Below, one piece after another: positions 32,871 through 43,238 of a DNA stretch of 64,000 nt (within the stretch, counting starts at the first letter, position 1; every line of letters begins with the position of its first letter). A program made the position numbers and the translations under genes. This stretch comes from Molossus alvarezi (Eukaryota; Chordata; Mammalia; Chiroptera; Molossidae), in the NCBI GenBank assembly GCA_037176705.1, contig CM073896.1, positions 21,464,708-21,528,707 of the forward strand. Direction: 5' to 3'. The notes under the pieces are model-generated. The model did no database searches and was not told where the DNA came from. It was given only the letters and a program-made list of their open reading frames with translations.

Positions 32871-33765
32871 TTACAGCAGTCCTTTTAACATTTCTTGCAG
32901 TGCTTGTTTGGTGCTAATGTATTCCCTTAGCCTTTTTTTGTCTGGGAAGCTCTTTATTTGATCTTCTATTTTGAATGATAGCCTTGCTGGGTAGAGTAGT
33001 CTTGGATTCAGATTCTTGTTTTTCATGACTTTGATTACTTCATTCCATTCTCTTCTGGCCTGTAGTGTTTCTTGTGAGAAGTCAGCTGAGAGCCTTATAG
33101 GGTTCCCTTTGTAGGTAACCTGTTGTTTATCTCTTGCTGCTTTTAGGATTCTCTCTTTGTCTTTAATTTGTGGCATTTTAATTACTATGTGTCTTGGTGT
33201 GGGCCTGTTTGGGTTCTTCTTACTTGGGACTCTCTGTGCTTCTTGAACTTGAGTGCCTTCTTCCTTCACCAAATTAGGGAAGTTTTCTCTCACTATTTTT
33301 TTGAATATATTCTCTATCCCTTGCTCATTTTCTTCTTCTTCGGGGACTCCTATGATGCGAATATTATTACGTTTCCAGTTGTCCCATAGTTCTCTTAAGC
33401 TGTCTTCCTGTTTTTTAATCGTTTTTTCCTTTTGTTTTTCTGATTGGTTGATTTTTTCTACCCTGTCTTCTAATTCACTGATCCGGTCCTCAGCTTCCCC
33501 TACTCTGCTTTTTAAACCTTCCAATGTGTTTTTCATTTCGGATATGTCATTTTTTTATCTCTTCTTGTTGGTTTTTAATTTCCAATTGGCTTATTTTCAG
33601 CATCTCTATGTCCTTACTCATGCTGTTGAGCTTCTTCAAGATCATGGCTCTGAATTGTAGCTCTGTTAACATGCCTAACTGTTCCACATTGATCTCATCT
33701 TCGGTGGAGATCTCTTGCTCTTTCATTTGGCTTCTGTTTCTGTGTTTCACCATTTTGGCTATCAC
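32871..33765 (-). pseudogene. L1 ORF1 with a single frameshift
   Basis: Matches the intact ORF1 at 23924-24817 almost throughout. One extra T in the T run at 33549-33555 shifts the frame inside the coiled coil after QQEEIKK, leaving a 72-codon N-terminal and a 221-codon C-terminal piece. The RNA-binding and C-terminal domains are otherwise intact. Confidence 0.93.
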
Positions 33766-34574
33766 TATGGGCCTTGGAGCCTGTCAAGTTTTCCCTGTGG
33801 GTGTTGGTGTTCTGCTGTTTGTGGCTCCCTCTCCTGTGTTTAGATGAGCGAGGGAGGACCCACGTTGAACACCACTGTCAAGTCTTACTTTCGTGATTAA
33901 AGTTGCCAGCCCTGGAAAGGTACTGTTATCCTCTAGCTTTTTGCCTGGAGGCTAGCAGTCTAGGTTAATTGATGAGTTTTGGGTTGTCAGTTGATTGAAA
34001 AACTCCCTCTGGTGCTCAGCCAAGGGGCTTTCACGAGGGTGGGGCAGATGCTGGTTGTTAGTGAGCCTCAATTAACACTTCAATGGCCCACAGGATGGGG
34101 TTGGATCTCACAGGGAGGGGCTGCTGCCTCTCCTCAGAGCTCTGGGAAGGAGCAATGTGGCCCCCATCCTGAGTGGCTGCACTCAGCCAAAGCTCTGAGG
34201 CCCTCCAAACCCCGAGTGTCCCGACACAGTTCCAGTCCAGTCTGCCCTCCCTCTGCCGGAGCCCAAGGTGAGTGGCTGTGGCTGTTTTAGCCTCTGTCCT
34301 GGCTGCGCTGTGGAGCCGCCTGGGAGTGTAACCCAAGGGCGCTGCTCCCAGCTAAGGCTGCTGCAGAGCTGCCGACCGTGGGCTCCCAGCCTAGTCTCGC
34401 GCCTTCGCAAGCCTACGGGGATGTAGTCAGTGTCCCTCGATATATGGTCCTCGCAAGCTGCTTTTCTGTTGGTTTTTCCCGTCGATTTGTCTGTGTTATA
34501 GTTGTAATTCCAGTTTGGTTCTGGGAGATGGTCTGTGTAGCTCCGTTCACTCCGCCGCCATTTTTCGGTTCTCC
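33766..34574 (-). promoter_or_regulatory. L1 5' UTR / internal promoter
   Basis: Collinear with 24818-25627, with the same YY1-like AAATGGCGGC at the 5' end. It has fewer CpGs in the GC-rich part: several CpG positions of the intact copy read TpG or CpA here (for example CCCGCGGGCGCC versus CCCAAGGGCGCT), which fits methylation-driven decay. Confidence 0.75.
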
Positions 34575-34883
34575 TGGAAATTCTTTAGTGTGTGCAAAAG
34601 CAGGCCAAAAGTGGAAGGAACTGTAGGGAAGCATAACATTGAAATTTATTTCCTATTCTAAGTGTTCTATAGTACTCAGTACTGCACAAGGCTAGCCATG
34701 CAGGGAGATATTTTCCTAGTTAATATGTCTCAAATTTACTTGTATGTATGCCATCCTGATATAAGAGGAAGAACTGCATTTTATTCCTCTGTCTACCCTT
34801 AGGAAATGGCTTATTACATGGGATACATGAAATACAAAGATATATCTATGTCTATTTATGCACACATACATATATGCACACTC

Positions 34884-34904
34884 TGTGTGTGTGTGTGTGT
34901 GTGT
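34884..34904. repeat. (TG)n microsatellite
   Basis: An uninterrupted TG run of about ten units. Confidence 0.95.
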
Positions 34905-36473
34905 TAAATTGAAGCAGCTGAAAATTCTAAGTGCTAACAAAAGGAAGAGGGCGTTGTCTCTCCCAGTTGCTAGTGGGAGTGGAATCTTGTGATATCCTGA
35001 GAAAAAAAATTTTTTTTGTGTGACTCACCTGGAAGAATATATGAGTTTCATTTTTGTGGCACTAGATCCTTGAGTTTCCAAAGTCCCATTTCCCTTTGTC
35101 TAGTCATAGAAGTGTAGCTGGGGTTTCAGCAGAACTAAAGTCAGGGCCAGTGTCCAGAGTTTCTGTTCCATGTTGGAGCAGAAGGCAACCCAGACATCAG
35201 GTTAGCTTAGTCTGTGTTGCCTGCCGAAGTCCTTCAGGCCATTGCATGTGGGGGCCACAGGGCCGCATGGCTGTGGAAGGAACACAGGCAGTGGAATGCA
35301 TGGAAGCCAAGAATGAGCCATGAGCAAGGGCAACAAGAGCAACAAGAGAGGAAACTCTTTTGTTTAGGAGAGTATGTATTCCCAAATTTTTGCAGGCTTG
35401 CAATGACCTCATCTATTCTGGCTAATAATCTTTGTTCCCAAGGGTGACTGACAGGCAAGTACCTTCCCTACGTCACCCCAGCTTTACAGGGTATGTGTCT
35501 ATCTCCCCTTTGTTGGATCCCTTGCTCCGGTATTTTGCAGGGAATAGGCTGGTCATTCCTTGGGGCAAAATTACAGCTTTCCAGTGAAGCTGCCCAAATG
35601 ACATGCCTATAATATCTGGTCTCTCCTTTGCTTCTTTTCTATTATTCATAACTAGCTCATCACAATGAAACCATACGGATGAGTTCATAAAAAAACGTAG
35701 GCTTCTATTTTTCTCTTAACCTAGGTTTACTTCCTTTCCCATAGAAACAATATTCCTTGATAAAACTCAATCTTGAAGTATTACTTAACATGAATATGTC
35801 CTATTTTAAAAGACAATATAATATACAACAAGAAATACAAGTAAACAGCAAGCACCTAATTTTACTTGACTAGTTCCTTGTTAACCTTAGTTGTTATCAA
35901 TCTGTGGGAGACAAGCTTTTGTAAACAGAATTTACACAAATGGCAAGTAGGAAACAGACATTGAACTCAGCCTGAATACTAGTAAAGAAGCAAAAGCCCT
36001 TTGGAGCAATATTTGATGCTATATTCAACATGTGTGGGATTCAGAGCCCCTTGGCGCCCAGGCTCTGGGCAGGTTCCTTTTGTTCCATATCTCCTTCCTC
36101 CAGGAAGAGAGACCTTTAATTTGATATTTGGGAACTACTAAAGAGAACTCATTAAACGGGTTTTCATTCACCAAATTAACACTCTGAGTACTCCCTCGGA
36201 CTTCCCAGCAGTTTTGCTGCCTGGGAGAAAGCAAAGCCAGAGAGAGAAACTGTGTCTCGGGGACATGCTGCAGTCCAGCCTGATTGTCACTCAGCAGGGT
36301 GTTCATTACACAGCTGTTCTGCCCGCTAAGTCCACCTTCTTCACTGTCAGACCGCAGGAAGTGTGCAGCACCATGGTCTTTTTCGGTAGCCTCTGCTGAT
36401 TACATGCAATTAATAGTCAAGGATCATAATTTCTTTCCCCATAAAACATGGATTATAAACATCATGTAAGCAA

Positions 36474-36493
36474 AACACACACACACACACACA
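36474..36493. repeat. (AC)n microsatellite
   Basis: An uninterrupted AC run of about ten units. Confidence 0.95.
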
Positions 36494-36728
36494 TAAAATT
36501 AAACATACACCTGGTGATTTTTTTCAAGTTTCCTATTGAGAACAAATGTTGTCTCTCAGTTCTTTCTCATTTCTATTATGATATCCCTAAGTACAGTTTT
36601 AATAATCATTTAGTTCATAGGAATCGTAAATAATGCTAAAATTGTGACCTACCGTAACATGATAGCTTAGTGTAAGGCGAGGTAGGTTCATCTGTATGTA
36701 ACAGGGACTCAGAGGAATATTGGTCCCA

Positions 36729-36798
36729 GACCTTGCCCGTGTGGCATTTTCTGTCTCACACACCAAAAGGTTGTGGGTTCCAGTACTGGTGTGGGCAC
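36729..36798 (+). mobile_element. Ves-type SINE head fragment
   Basis: Reads like the tRNA-derived head only (CCTTGCCCGTGTGGC, then CACCAAAAGGTTGTGGGTTCC and a CTGGTGTGGGCAC version of CTGGTCAGGGCAC). The body and tail are absent or unrecognisable and no target duplication was found. Confidence 0.5.
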
Positions 36799-36894
36799 CC
36801 TCCTATTGTGCTTGACCAGTGGGAAGCACACTCTGATCTTAGAGTAGGAGAGAAAAGAGAACATAGTGTTGCATTTTGCTGCAAGTCTGACAAA

Positions 36895-37135
36895 AAACTA
36901 TATTTCTTTGAATTCACAGGTTTTATCCATGGCCCTAGTTTTCACTGGACCCCATTAAGTGGGTTCCTCCTCCTTGACCCTTTCACGATTGTTCAGACCC
37001 AGGAGTTCCACTCTCCCTGTTGGTCGTTAGTTTTGCTCAAATCTTTATAAACGGTCTCTTCATTGAACTCTCTTAACTTTTATCCTTTTGGGTACATCAT
37101 CTCTTTTCTTCTAGAACCCCAACTGATACACAGTC
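36895..37135 (+). repeat. Possible LTR-type 3' end, ancient
   Basis: The end CATTGAACTCTCTTAACTTT, TTTTGGGTACATCATCTC, AGAACCCCAACTGATACACA resembles 3' ends of old mammalian LTRs ('...gaaccctgactgatacaca'). I cannot assign a family and the 5' limit is a guess. Confidence 0.35.
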
Positions 37136-37271
37136 ACACTCTTTCAGTGGGTTCTTCTAATGTCAGCAAGGATTAATCTATTTATATTAAATTTAGTTTC
37201 GGTGTATATGTGCATGTAAATACTCAAAAACAAGAGTGACTGGGAGTTTATATTTGCTACTATGGAGGCAG

Positions 37272-37720
37272 AAAACTTCCCTTTTTCCCTTCTGGTTCTC
37301 TACACGGTCTAATAATTAAGTTGATGAAGACAGATTAACAGAAGAAAAGCACATTTTATACACATGGGAGTCCTGTAAAAGAAATCACCCGGGTAATTGA
37401 GGCTTTTATGCCATCCTGAGCTAAGAAGAAGGGGGTCTGGGTCTGGGGCTTCAAAGAGAGGAAGACAAATCGCAGGAAGTTGAGAAGAGCAGGTGTTTGG
37501 TAAATAAATGACTTGCCATGCCATGGAGATATAGATATAAAGAGTTATCTCTACTAATACTTCTCTTTCTAGTACATGCACTCTATCTAAATAATTTTAG
37601 TCAGTGAAGGGGAAAGGAAACAGCTCTTCCTGAGTCTGCTGGGCCCACTGTCCTCAGCTTTAACCCACATGCCAAAGTAGCACATTCTGGGCTGGCGTAT
37701 TCTGCTCCCCGTTCCTGCTT
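37272..37720 (+). repeat. Ancient interspersed repeat, copy 2 (same family as 16570-17045)
   Basis: Ordered matches with 16570-17045 run from the CTTCCCTTTTTCC start through GGAGTCCT, GAGGCTTTTATGCC, CCTGAGCTAAGAAGAAG, CTTCAAAGAGAGGAAG and TTTGGTAAATAAATGACTTGCC, then more weakly to about 37720 (CAGCTCTTCCTGAGTCTGC). Confidence 0.6.
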
Positions 37721-37859
37721 CATTTATTATGTTTAGGTATAACAATTATCATGCAGTTAAAAAGTTGGAAGTGCTCTTCCTGTTTCTGCGCTAAACAATG
37801 ATTTAGTTATTAGGTGATAACATTATTATGTGCTATGTTAAAGTTTAAAAATAATGACT

Positions 37860-38381
37860 TCTGGGAACATGTGGTCCTGGGGTGCTGACCAATCCGGCCT
37901 TAATATTCCCCTTAGCTCCACTAAACTTCACATCGGATTCTTCCTAACTCTGGGCCCCTGAGCACCCTTTGCTTAGCCCATTTACTTTAGAAAATTTATA
38001 ATTGTAAATTCTTACTCTGCCTCTTTGATTTATAAATGTTTGTAAAGCCTCTTGCCATTTTTACGACCTGGGGAGGTCTTTCCCTGTGAAATATAATCAT
38101 TGAGGATGATAGCATCCCCCTCCTCCAGTTGTCCTGGGAGTGTGGAGCCTAGTCCAAGTAGTAAACCCACCTCCCATCCAGAAGATAGGAGGAAGTTTAC
38201 TTGTCCTTTGGCTAATTAGCAAACACATGTGGCCTAAGATGCCCCCACACCCTCATCTCCTAAAACCCCTTTGAAACCACAGAATTGAGTTCAGGATTTT
38301 GTTACCATCCCTATTACAGTAGCCTTGGGTAAAGTCACCCTGGCCTGTTTGACTGTGGCCAGAGCAATTTTATACTTTAAC
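37860..38381 (+). mobile_element. Probable solo LTR or LTR-like remnant
   Basis: A non-coding block with LTR-like motifs: TTGATTTATAAATGTTTGTAAAGCCTC, then CCTGGGGAGGTCTTTCCCTG, GGCTAATTAGCAAACACATG, CTCCTAAAACCCCTTTGAAACC, GTTACCATCCCTATTACAG and a late GGGTAAAGTCACCCTGGCCTG where LTRs have a poly(A) signal, ending TTTAACA. It may be one element with the repeat at 37272. No viral coding sequence is attached. Confidence 0.42.
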
Positions 38382-38740
38382 AGTGTATGTGGTAGTTCTC
38401 TTTTTTTTTTCTTTATACTAGCTATTCGTTCATACTACCCCCAGACTCACTTCCTAGAGGTATGAGAGTTCTGCAGCATCTCTCTTTTCCATTTCAAAAA
38501 TTCTGCTTTCGTGTTTATTATTGAGAATCCTTACACTTTTTTGGTAGTTTTGTTTCCTTATGTTATCAAATTGAATGTGTCCTTTAATATTTTCATTCTT
38601 CTGTTTTGTGAGTAATGAAGAGTTTTAAGTTACTTAATTTCCTCTCAGTAGAATTGTCATTACATGCCATACTTTTAAATATGTAGTTAGAATTATTTGG
38701 CAGTTGAATTTTGATTGCTTCTTTTACCTAGAATTAAGAA
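38382..38740. other. Unassigned AT-rich DNA
   Basis: Nothing supportable seen. Confidence 0.5.
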
Positions 38741-38747
38741 ATAATTT

Positions 38748-38967
38748 TTGCCTGGCAAGTGTGGCTTAGTTGGTTGAGTGGCGTCCAATGCACGAAGAGA
38801 TAGATTGCTGGTCAGGGCACAGGCCCGGGTTTCAGGCTCAAACCCAAGCAGAGGGCATGCAGGAGGCGGCCGATTCATGTTTCTCTCTCATGGATGTTTC
38901 AGTCTCTCTTTCCCTCTCCTTTCCTCTCTCTCTAAAATCAATAGAAACATGTTTCAAAAAAGAAAAA
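38748..38967 (+). mobile_element. Ves-type SINE, tail type A
   Basis: Head GCCTGGCAAGTGTGGCTTAG with A-box spacing, GGTCAGGGCACAGGCCCGGG, core GCATGCAGGAGGCGGCCGAT, CT tract and AAAATCAATAGAAACATG tail. The 9-bp repeat AAATAATTT lies at 38739-38747 and 38968-38976. Confidence 0.9.
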
Positions 38968-39149
38968 AAATAATTTCATAAATTTTCATTTCAATCTGCA
39001 TTTTTTGTTTCAATATTTACAATTTCTTTATAGTTTTTATTGTGGTATGATTAGATAATTTTTTGATATATAATATACTTTATTTACTATAATCTTGTAC
39101 ATTTATATTTAACCAAGATCTGCTGTTTATCTTGAAAGAGCTCGTGGGA

Positions 39150-39795
39150 ATCAGTAAGAAAGAGACTAACCAAGATGTGGTATAAGGGCATGAACAGGCA
39201 GTTCACAGAAAAAAAACAACAAAAACACATGGTTTATAAACAGGGAATACAGGTTCAACCTCACCCATAAAAACAGAAATCAAATGAAAAACAATAGCTA
39301 CCAACTTTACCCTTTAGATGGACAAAGGTGAAAAGTTTTGACAAGGATTAGCAAGACTAGAACAGCAGGCACCCTCATATGCTGTTCATAAGGGTATAAA
39401 ATGCCACACTCTTTGGAAGGCAGTTGGACAGTCCAACAAGCTTAGGTCCACATGCCCTTTGACTCGGTGGCCCCACTTCTAATGTGGGTCTTATCAGCGC
39501 ACATGGGAAGTACTATGCTACCACTCAAAGAGTAAGGTAGAGCTGTGCTGTGTGTCAGAATCCACAATGTTAAGTGGAAAAGAGCAAGATGCAGACTAGA
39601 GAACGTGTTCAGTATGCAACATGGGCAAAGAAAGAAAATAAGAGATTACACTTACATTTGTGCACAGAAATTTTCTGGGAGGACACACAAGAGACCCAAT
39701 GATGGCTCTCATGGAGAGGCAGTCTTAGGGATGAATCCAGACTGGAAGGACTTACCAAACACACCATTACTTTTCAAAAAGAAAAAAAAAAAAAA
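39150..39795 (+). mobile_element. Ancient L1 (ORF2 3' end and 3' UTR), plus strand
   Basis: Words follow the L1 order: GCATGAACAGGCAGTTCACAG, CAACCTCACCCATAAAAACA, GACAAGGATTAGCAAGAC, CTCATATGCTGTTCATAAGG, TTTGGAAGGCAGTTGGACAG, CATGCCCTTTGACTCGGTGG, then GCAAGATGCAGACTAGAG and GAGGACACACAAGAGAC. It is far more diverged than the other L1s and has no reading frame left. Confidence 0.72.
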
Positions 39796-39857
39796 GTTAA
39801 AGAAGGCACCAAAAGCAGAAAGCCAAAGAACAAACTAAGTGTTAAGTTTTTAAGTTT

Positions 39858-39891
39858 ACTGGCCCTGGATGGTAGCCCAGTTAGTTAGAAA
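39858..39891 (+). mobile_element. Tiny SINE head fragment
   Basis: CTGGCCCTGGATGGTAGCCC followed by AGTTAGTTAGAA resembles the first 35 bp of a Ves head. Too short to be sure. Confidence 0.35.
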
Positions 39892-40168
39892 AGGAATTCT
39901 TTATGATTTTTTTTTTGGAATTTAATTATGTTCTTTTTACTCAGCACATGACTAAACATTGTATATTTTCTATGGATAATATAAATAAGTAGGCATATAA
40001 AACATTTGCATTGTTTAGTTTAGTAAATAAATTATTTTAATATATTTTATTTACATATAATCTCATTAATCAGGATATTTATATTTTATAGCCTACATTA
40101 TTATAATGCACATCAAATGCCAAGGTCAGGGGACAGTGTTAATACATTGTATTATAAGTGCTTTAGAT

Positions 40169-40518
40169 TGAATTTTAGGATTTCAACGTATGAATTCTAA
40201 AATTTATATATTGAAATTCTAACCCCCAGGGTGAAGGTTTTGAAGGTGGGTCTTTGGGAGGTGATAATGTCACAGAGCAGAGCCCTCATGATTGGGATTC
40301 CTGCCCTTAGAAAAGACCCCAGAGGGCTAGTGCTTCCTTTGCAGCATGTGACGTCACCGTACGAACACGGCTCTCTGGAGAGGGAGTTCTCACCACACAC
40401 TCATCTCCACGTGCATTGATTTGGGACGTCCTGGGCCCCAAAACTGTGAAAAATAAATGGTGTGTAAGCCACCCAGAATATGTTATCTTTGTTATAGCAG
40501 CCCAAACAGACTAAGACA
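40169..40518 (+). mobile_element. MLT1-type (ERVL-MaLR) solo LTR
   Basis: Ordered MLT1 motifs: TATTGAAATTCTAACCCCCAG, GGTGGGTCTTTGGGAGGTGA, GAGCCCTCATGATTGGGATTC, CTGCCCTTAGAAAAGACCCC, TTGATTTGGGACGTCC, GGGCCCCAAAACTGTGAAAA, the poly(A) signal AATAAA at 40452-40457, AAGCCACCCAGAATATG, TTGTTATAGCAGCCCAAAC and the end AGACTAAGACA. Only LTR sequence is present; there is no internal or coding region. Confidence 0.87.
40349..40356. promoter_or_regulatory. Perfect CRE palindrome TGACGTCA inside the MLT1 LTR
   Basis: The full 8-bp CREB/ATF consensus. The equivalent place in MLT1 copies usually reads like CATGTGAGGACACAG, so the palindrome seems to have arisen by substitution. Whether it is bound is unknown; the CpG is intact. 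Confidence 0.55.
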
Positions 40519-41140
40519 AGTATGTTGTTTCTGTCCATCTCTTTTGTACTCACTAATAATAAATACCTGCTCCCATTTAATTATTTTTGCTTTGAGTTAA
40601 CATTTTTTTCTGATATTTTTATGTAATACCACTATCATTATTGTGGCTATTAATTTTTTTCTGGTGTCTACTTAGACACTTGCCACACTTTCCCTTTCAG
40701 TCTTTTTGAGCGACTGTTGGGTTTACCTTTGAGGATGACAGAGAGTTGTATTTTTCCTGTGACTACATTGACTTGTCTTCCTTAACGCTTAAGAGTTATT
40801 TCATTACATTTGTTATTTATAGAAAGATGTCCTCCAGTGATTTGAAAATTATATCATCTGTTTTCATTCTGGTTTTGTTACTTCAAACAATATTCTTAAA
40901 CTTATAAAAAAGACATCAACTTGAGGGGGGAAAAGGATACCTACTAACTGGATCATTAACTCCCATAAAAGCTGCAACAATATATAGACTTTATACCTTT
41001 TTTTCCTCCCCAGGTTCCTCCACCCCTTAGTTTCCCTTTATTTGAGAGCTGTTTGTCTCATTGCAATCTTATTTTTCAATTCACCTTTCTCAAAGACTAT
41101 CCATTGTGTTTCTTATATTTTATAGTCACCTGCTATTTCA
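40519..41140. other. Unassigned AT-rich DNA
   Basis: No gene or classifiable repeat recognised. Confidence 0.5.
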
Positions 41141-41151
41141 AAGCTTATAAG

Positions 41152-41378
41152 CTCAGCCAGTATGGCTCAGTGGTCAAGCACTGACCAATGCACCAAGAAG
41201 TTGCTGGTTAGATTCCTGGTTAGAGCACATGTCCAAGGTTGTGGGCCTGATCCCCAGTGGGAGGCATGAAGGAGCCAGCCAATTGATGTTCTCTCTCATA
41301 GATGTTTCTCTCTCTCTCTCCCTCTGTCCCTTCCTCTCCCTCAAAAACAACCAATAAAGGAAAAAAAATTGTTTAAAA
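41152..41378 (+). mobile_element. Ves-type SINE, tail type A
   Basis: Head CTCAGCCAGTATGGCTCAGTG, GGTTAGATTCCTGGTTAGAG, GTTGTGGGCCTGATCCCCAG, AGCCAGCCAATTGATG, a CT tract and a CAACCAATAAAGG tail. The repeat CTTATAAG (41144-41151, 41379-41386) flanks it. Confidence 0.9.
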
Positions 41379-41389
41379 CTTATAAGTTG

Positions 41390-42910
41390 TAATATTTTAC
41401 TTTATTATATATAATATTACTAAATATTATTTATTTCTATGTGCATGTATATGTATCTGTCTTTAATGATGTGATCAGCTCTACTAGAGTAATCTGTTTC
41501 TCATATAATCTTCAAATCTCCACAATGCAAGCCCTGTGCTTCTCTCTGTGGGGATTCAGCAATATTTTTTGTTTTATTATTGATTTAAATGCTTGAGGGA
41601 AATAAGCCAGACAAGAAGAAATGTTCCTGAACTCTCTCCAGTCAACACTAATATTTTTTATTTCTTTCATCCTTTTCTGAAAACAAAACAAAGTTTCAAC
41701 ACCTGAAGCTAATACAAAATAATATTGAATATAAACTGCAATTGAAAAAAAAAAAAGTCAAAGTTTCACATTTCACAAAATAATTCTACTCTATGTATGC
41801 CATTTTATGTATTAAAGAAAATAGTGATAATCAACTGGCATTAGAGATTCCCAAACCCTAACACTGAAGCAAACAAATAATAATAACTTTCATTTTTATG
41901 TGTAAAAGACTCTAAAGACTTAACAATGTGAGATAATAAAGGACACACTGCATTAGCAGATTGTTTTCTCACTTTCCAGAGCTTTTATTTGTATGTAGCT
42001 ATAAATGTGCTGACAAGGTGGAGAGAAGATAAAGGTATTTCAAGATTGTATTTATTTAAAACATAAAAGATTTCATAGTTTTCAATAACTGACTGAATGT
42101 ACTATTTGCATTATCTTCACTATGAATGTTGTTACATAATCCATTGAATCTATTTATACATTTAAACTAAATGGAAGAAGTGTAGCAGCATTATTATTAT
42201 TATTATTATTGTTATTGTTATTACTGAGAGTTATAAGGCCTTAGTCCCAAATATTTCTGCTCAGTTCTGCTGAGCTGAGATTGTGTGACCGACAGTCGCT
42301 GTACTCTGACTTCATTCTTGCTGTGCCTGCAGACTGACCATGATTAATACACCGATTTCCCCACACCTTCCAGGGCTTCGGATAGAAAACAGCTCTGAAA
42401 ACAAGAATTTGACAATCTCCTTCTCCAACATTTACCTTATGTTGTTCTCACTTGCAAAGTTGTAATAGAGACTTGAGCTACCTGCTTCGTCTGTATGTTA
42501 GTTTTTCATTCTGTCGTTTGACTGTATAACTCAAATTAGAGCCAGAGTCCCCTCTGCTTCAGTGGGGAGAGAGTGCCACCAAGACCCTGCCTCCGCTGTC
42601 CAGCATGTTCATAGTGAGGTAGTCTTGCCACTGCTCAGGACTCCACCCTTTTGTGCACAGGACTGCTGGTGTCTTCTTCACTGTTACTGTCATCATTATT
42701 CATGTCTTTGGTTGAGACGTCACTGCTTCAGTTTACCATTGCTAAGGGATTTTATGCGCTAGATGAGAATGCAGCATTGGTTCTGAATTTTGGGGACTTA
42801 CTAATTTTTTTTTTCCCACCAATAAAAGGCAAAAGGCAACCATTATTTATAAATGTTCCACTCAGTTCCCATATTCCTATTTGTAGGAGTTCCAATAGCA
42901 TGAAATATTT
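41390..42910. other. Unassigned DNA
   Basis: No gene recognised. A (TTA)n tract is at 42191-42223. The 42540-42790 part is less AT-rich and has overlapping open frames without exon signals. Confidence 0.45.
42191..42223. repeat. (TTA)n microsatellite, interrupted
   Basis: TTA repeats with two TTG interruptions. Confidence 0.93.
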
Positions 42911-42930
42911 TAATGTTTGTAAGGATTTTA

Positions 42931-43018
42931 TTTTATTTATTTTTTTATCCACACCCGAGGACATTTTTCCACTTTTTTTGTTCAGATAGAATGGGAGGGA
43001 GGGAGGGAGGGAGGGGGG

Positions 43019-43062
<44 letters not shown>

Positions 43063-43221
43063 CTGACATGAAAGGGACACATCGAGTGGCTGCCTCCCCT
43101 CATGACCCAACCGGAGCTGGGGACAACCTCGACAGCGGTACATGCCCTTAGCGGGAACCGAACCCAGGTCTCTCTGGACCGCAGGTGGAGGCTCTAACCA
43201 CTGAGCCAAACCGGCCAGGGC
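42931..43221 (-). mobile_element. Ves-type SINE, tail type B, with expanded GGGA/GA tract
   Basis: Minus-strand SINE with a well-preserved head (AGCCCTGGCCGGTTTGGCTC) and B box (GGGTTCGGTTCCCGC), GGTACATGCCCTTAGCGGGAA on the plus strand, and the type-B tail. Near-exact 17-bp repeats TGTTTGTAAGGATTTTA (42914-42930) and TGTTTGTAAGAATTTTA (43222-43238) flank it. Its CT region has expanded into (GGGA)n plus (GA)n at 42993-43058. Confidence 0.96.
42993..43058. repeat. (GGGA)n-(GA)n tract within a SINE
   Basis: GGGA units, a run of nine G and then about eighteen GA units: an expansion of the SINE's own CT-rich body. Confidence 0.95.
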
Positions 43222-43238
43222 TGTTTGTAAGAATTTTA

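Larger units (their letters stand above)
28738..34574 (-). mobile_element. Full-length LINE-1, close relative of the intact copy but inactivated
   Basis: A 5.8-kb minus-strand L1, collinear with the element at 19701-25627 from the A-tail (28738-28755) to the 5' end with AAAAATGGCGGCGGAG in element sense (plus-strand CCGCCATTTTTCGG at about 34555). The 12-bp duplication TGGAAATTCTTT is at 28726-28737 and 34575-34586. The left copy lies inside the HAL1 target duplication, so both elements used the same site. ORF1 has one frameshift; ORF2 has two nonsense codons and several frameshifts. Confidence 0.95.
34587..36725. other. Unassigned DNA, moderately GC-rich in part
   Basis: The flank right of the LINE stack. 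Segments 35050-35460 and 36025-36400 are less AT-rich and show overlapping short open frames on both strands, but no splice-site-bounded exon or motif that I can defend. A (TG)n tract lies at 34884-34904 and an (AC)n tract at 36474-36493. Confidence 0.45.

Noticed and set aside
35050..36400. Host exon(s) in the moderately GC-rich flank
   Set aside because: Open frames on both strands overlap and give no recognisable protein; no consistent splice sites or codon bias.
37860..40518. Endogenous retrovirus with coding capacity
   Set aside because: Only LTR-like, non-coding sequence is visible; no gag, pol or env reading frame was found anywhere in the window.
42993..43058. CRISPR-like or satellite array
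   Set aside because: It is a simple GGGA/GA expansion inside a SINE, without spacers.
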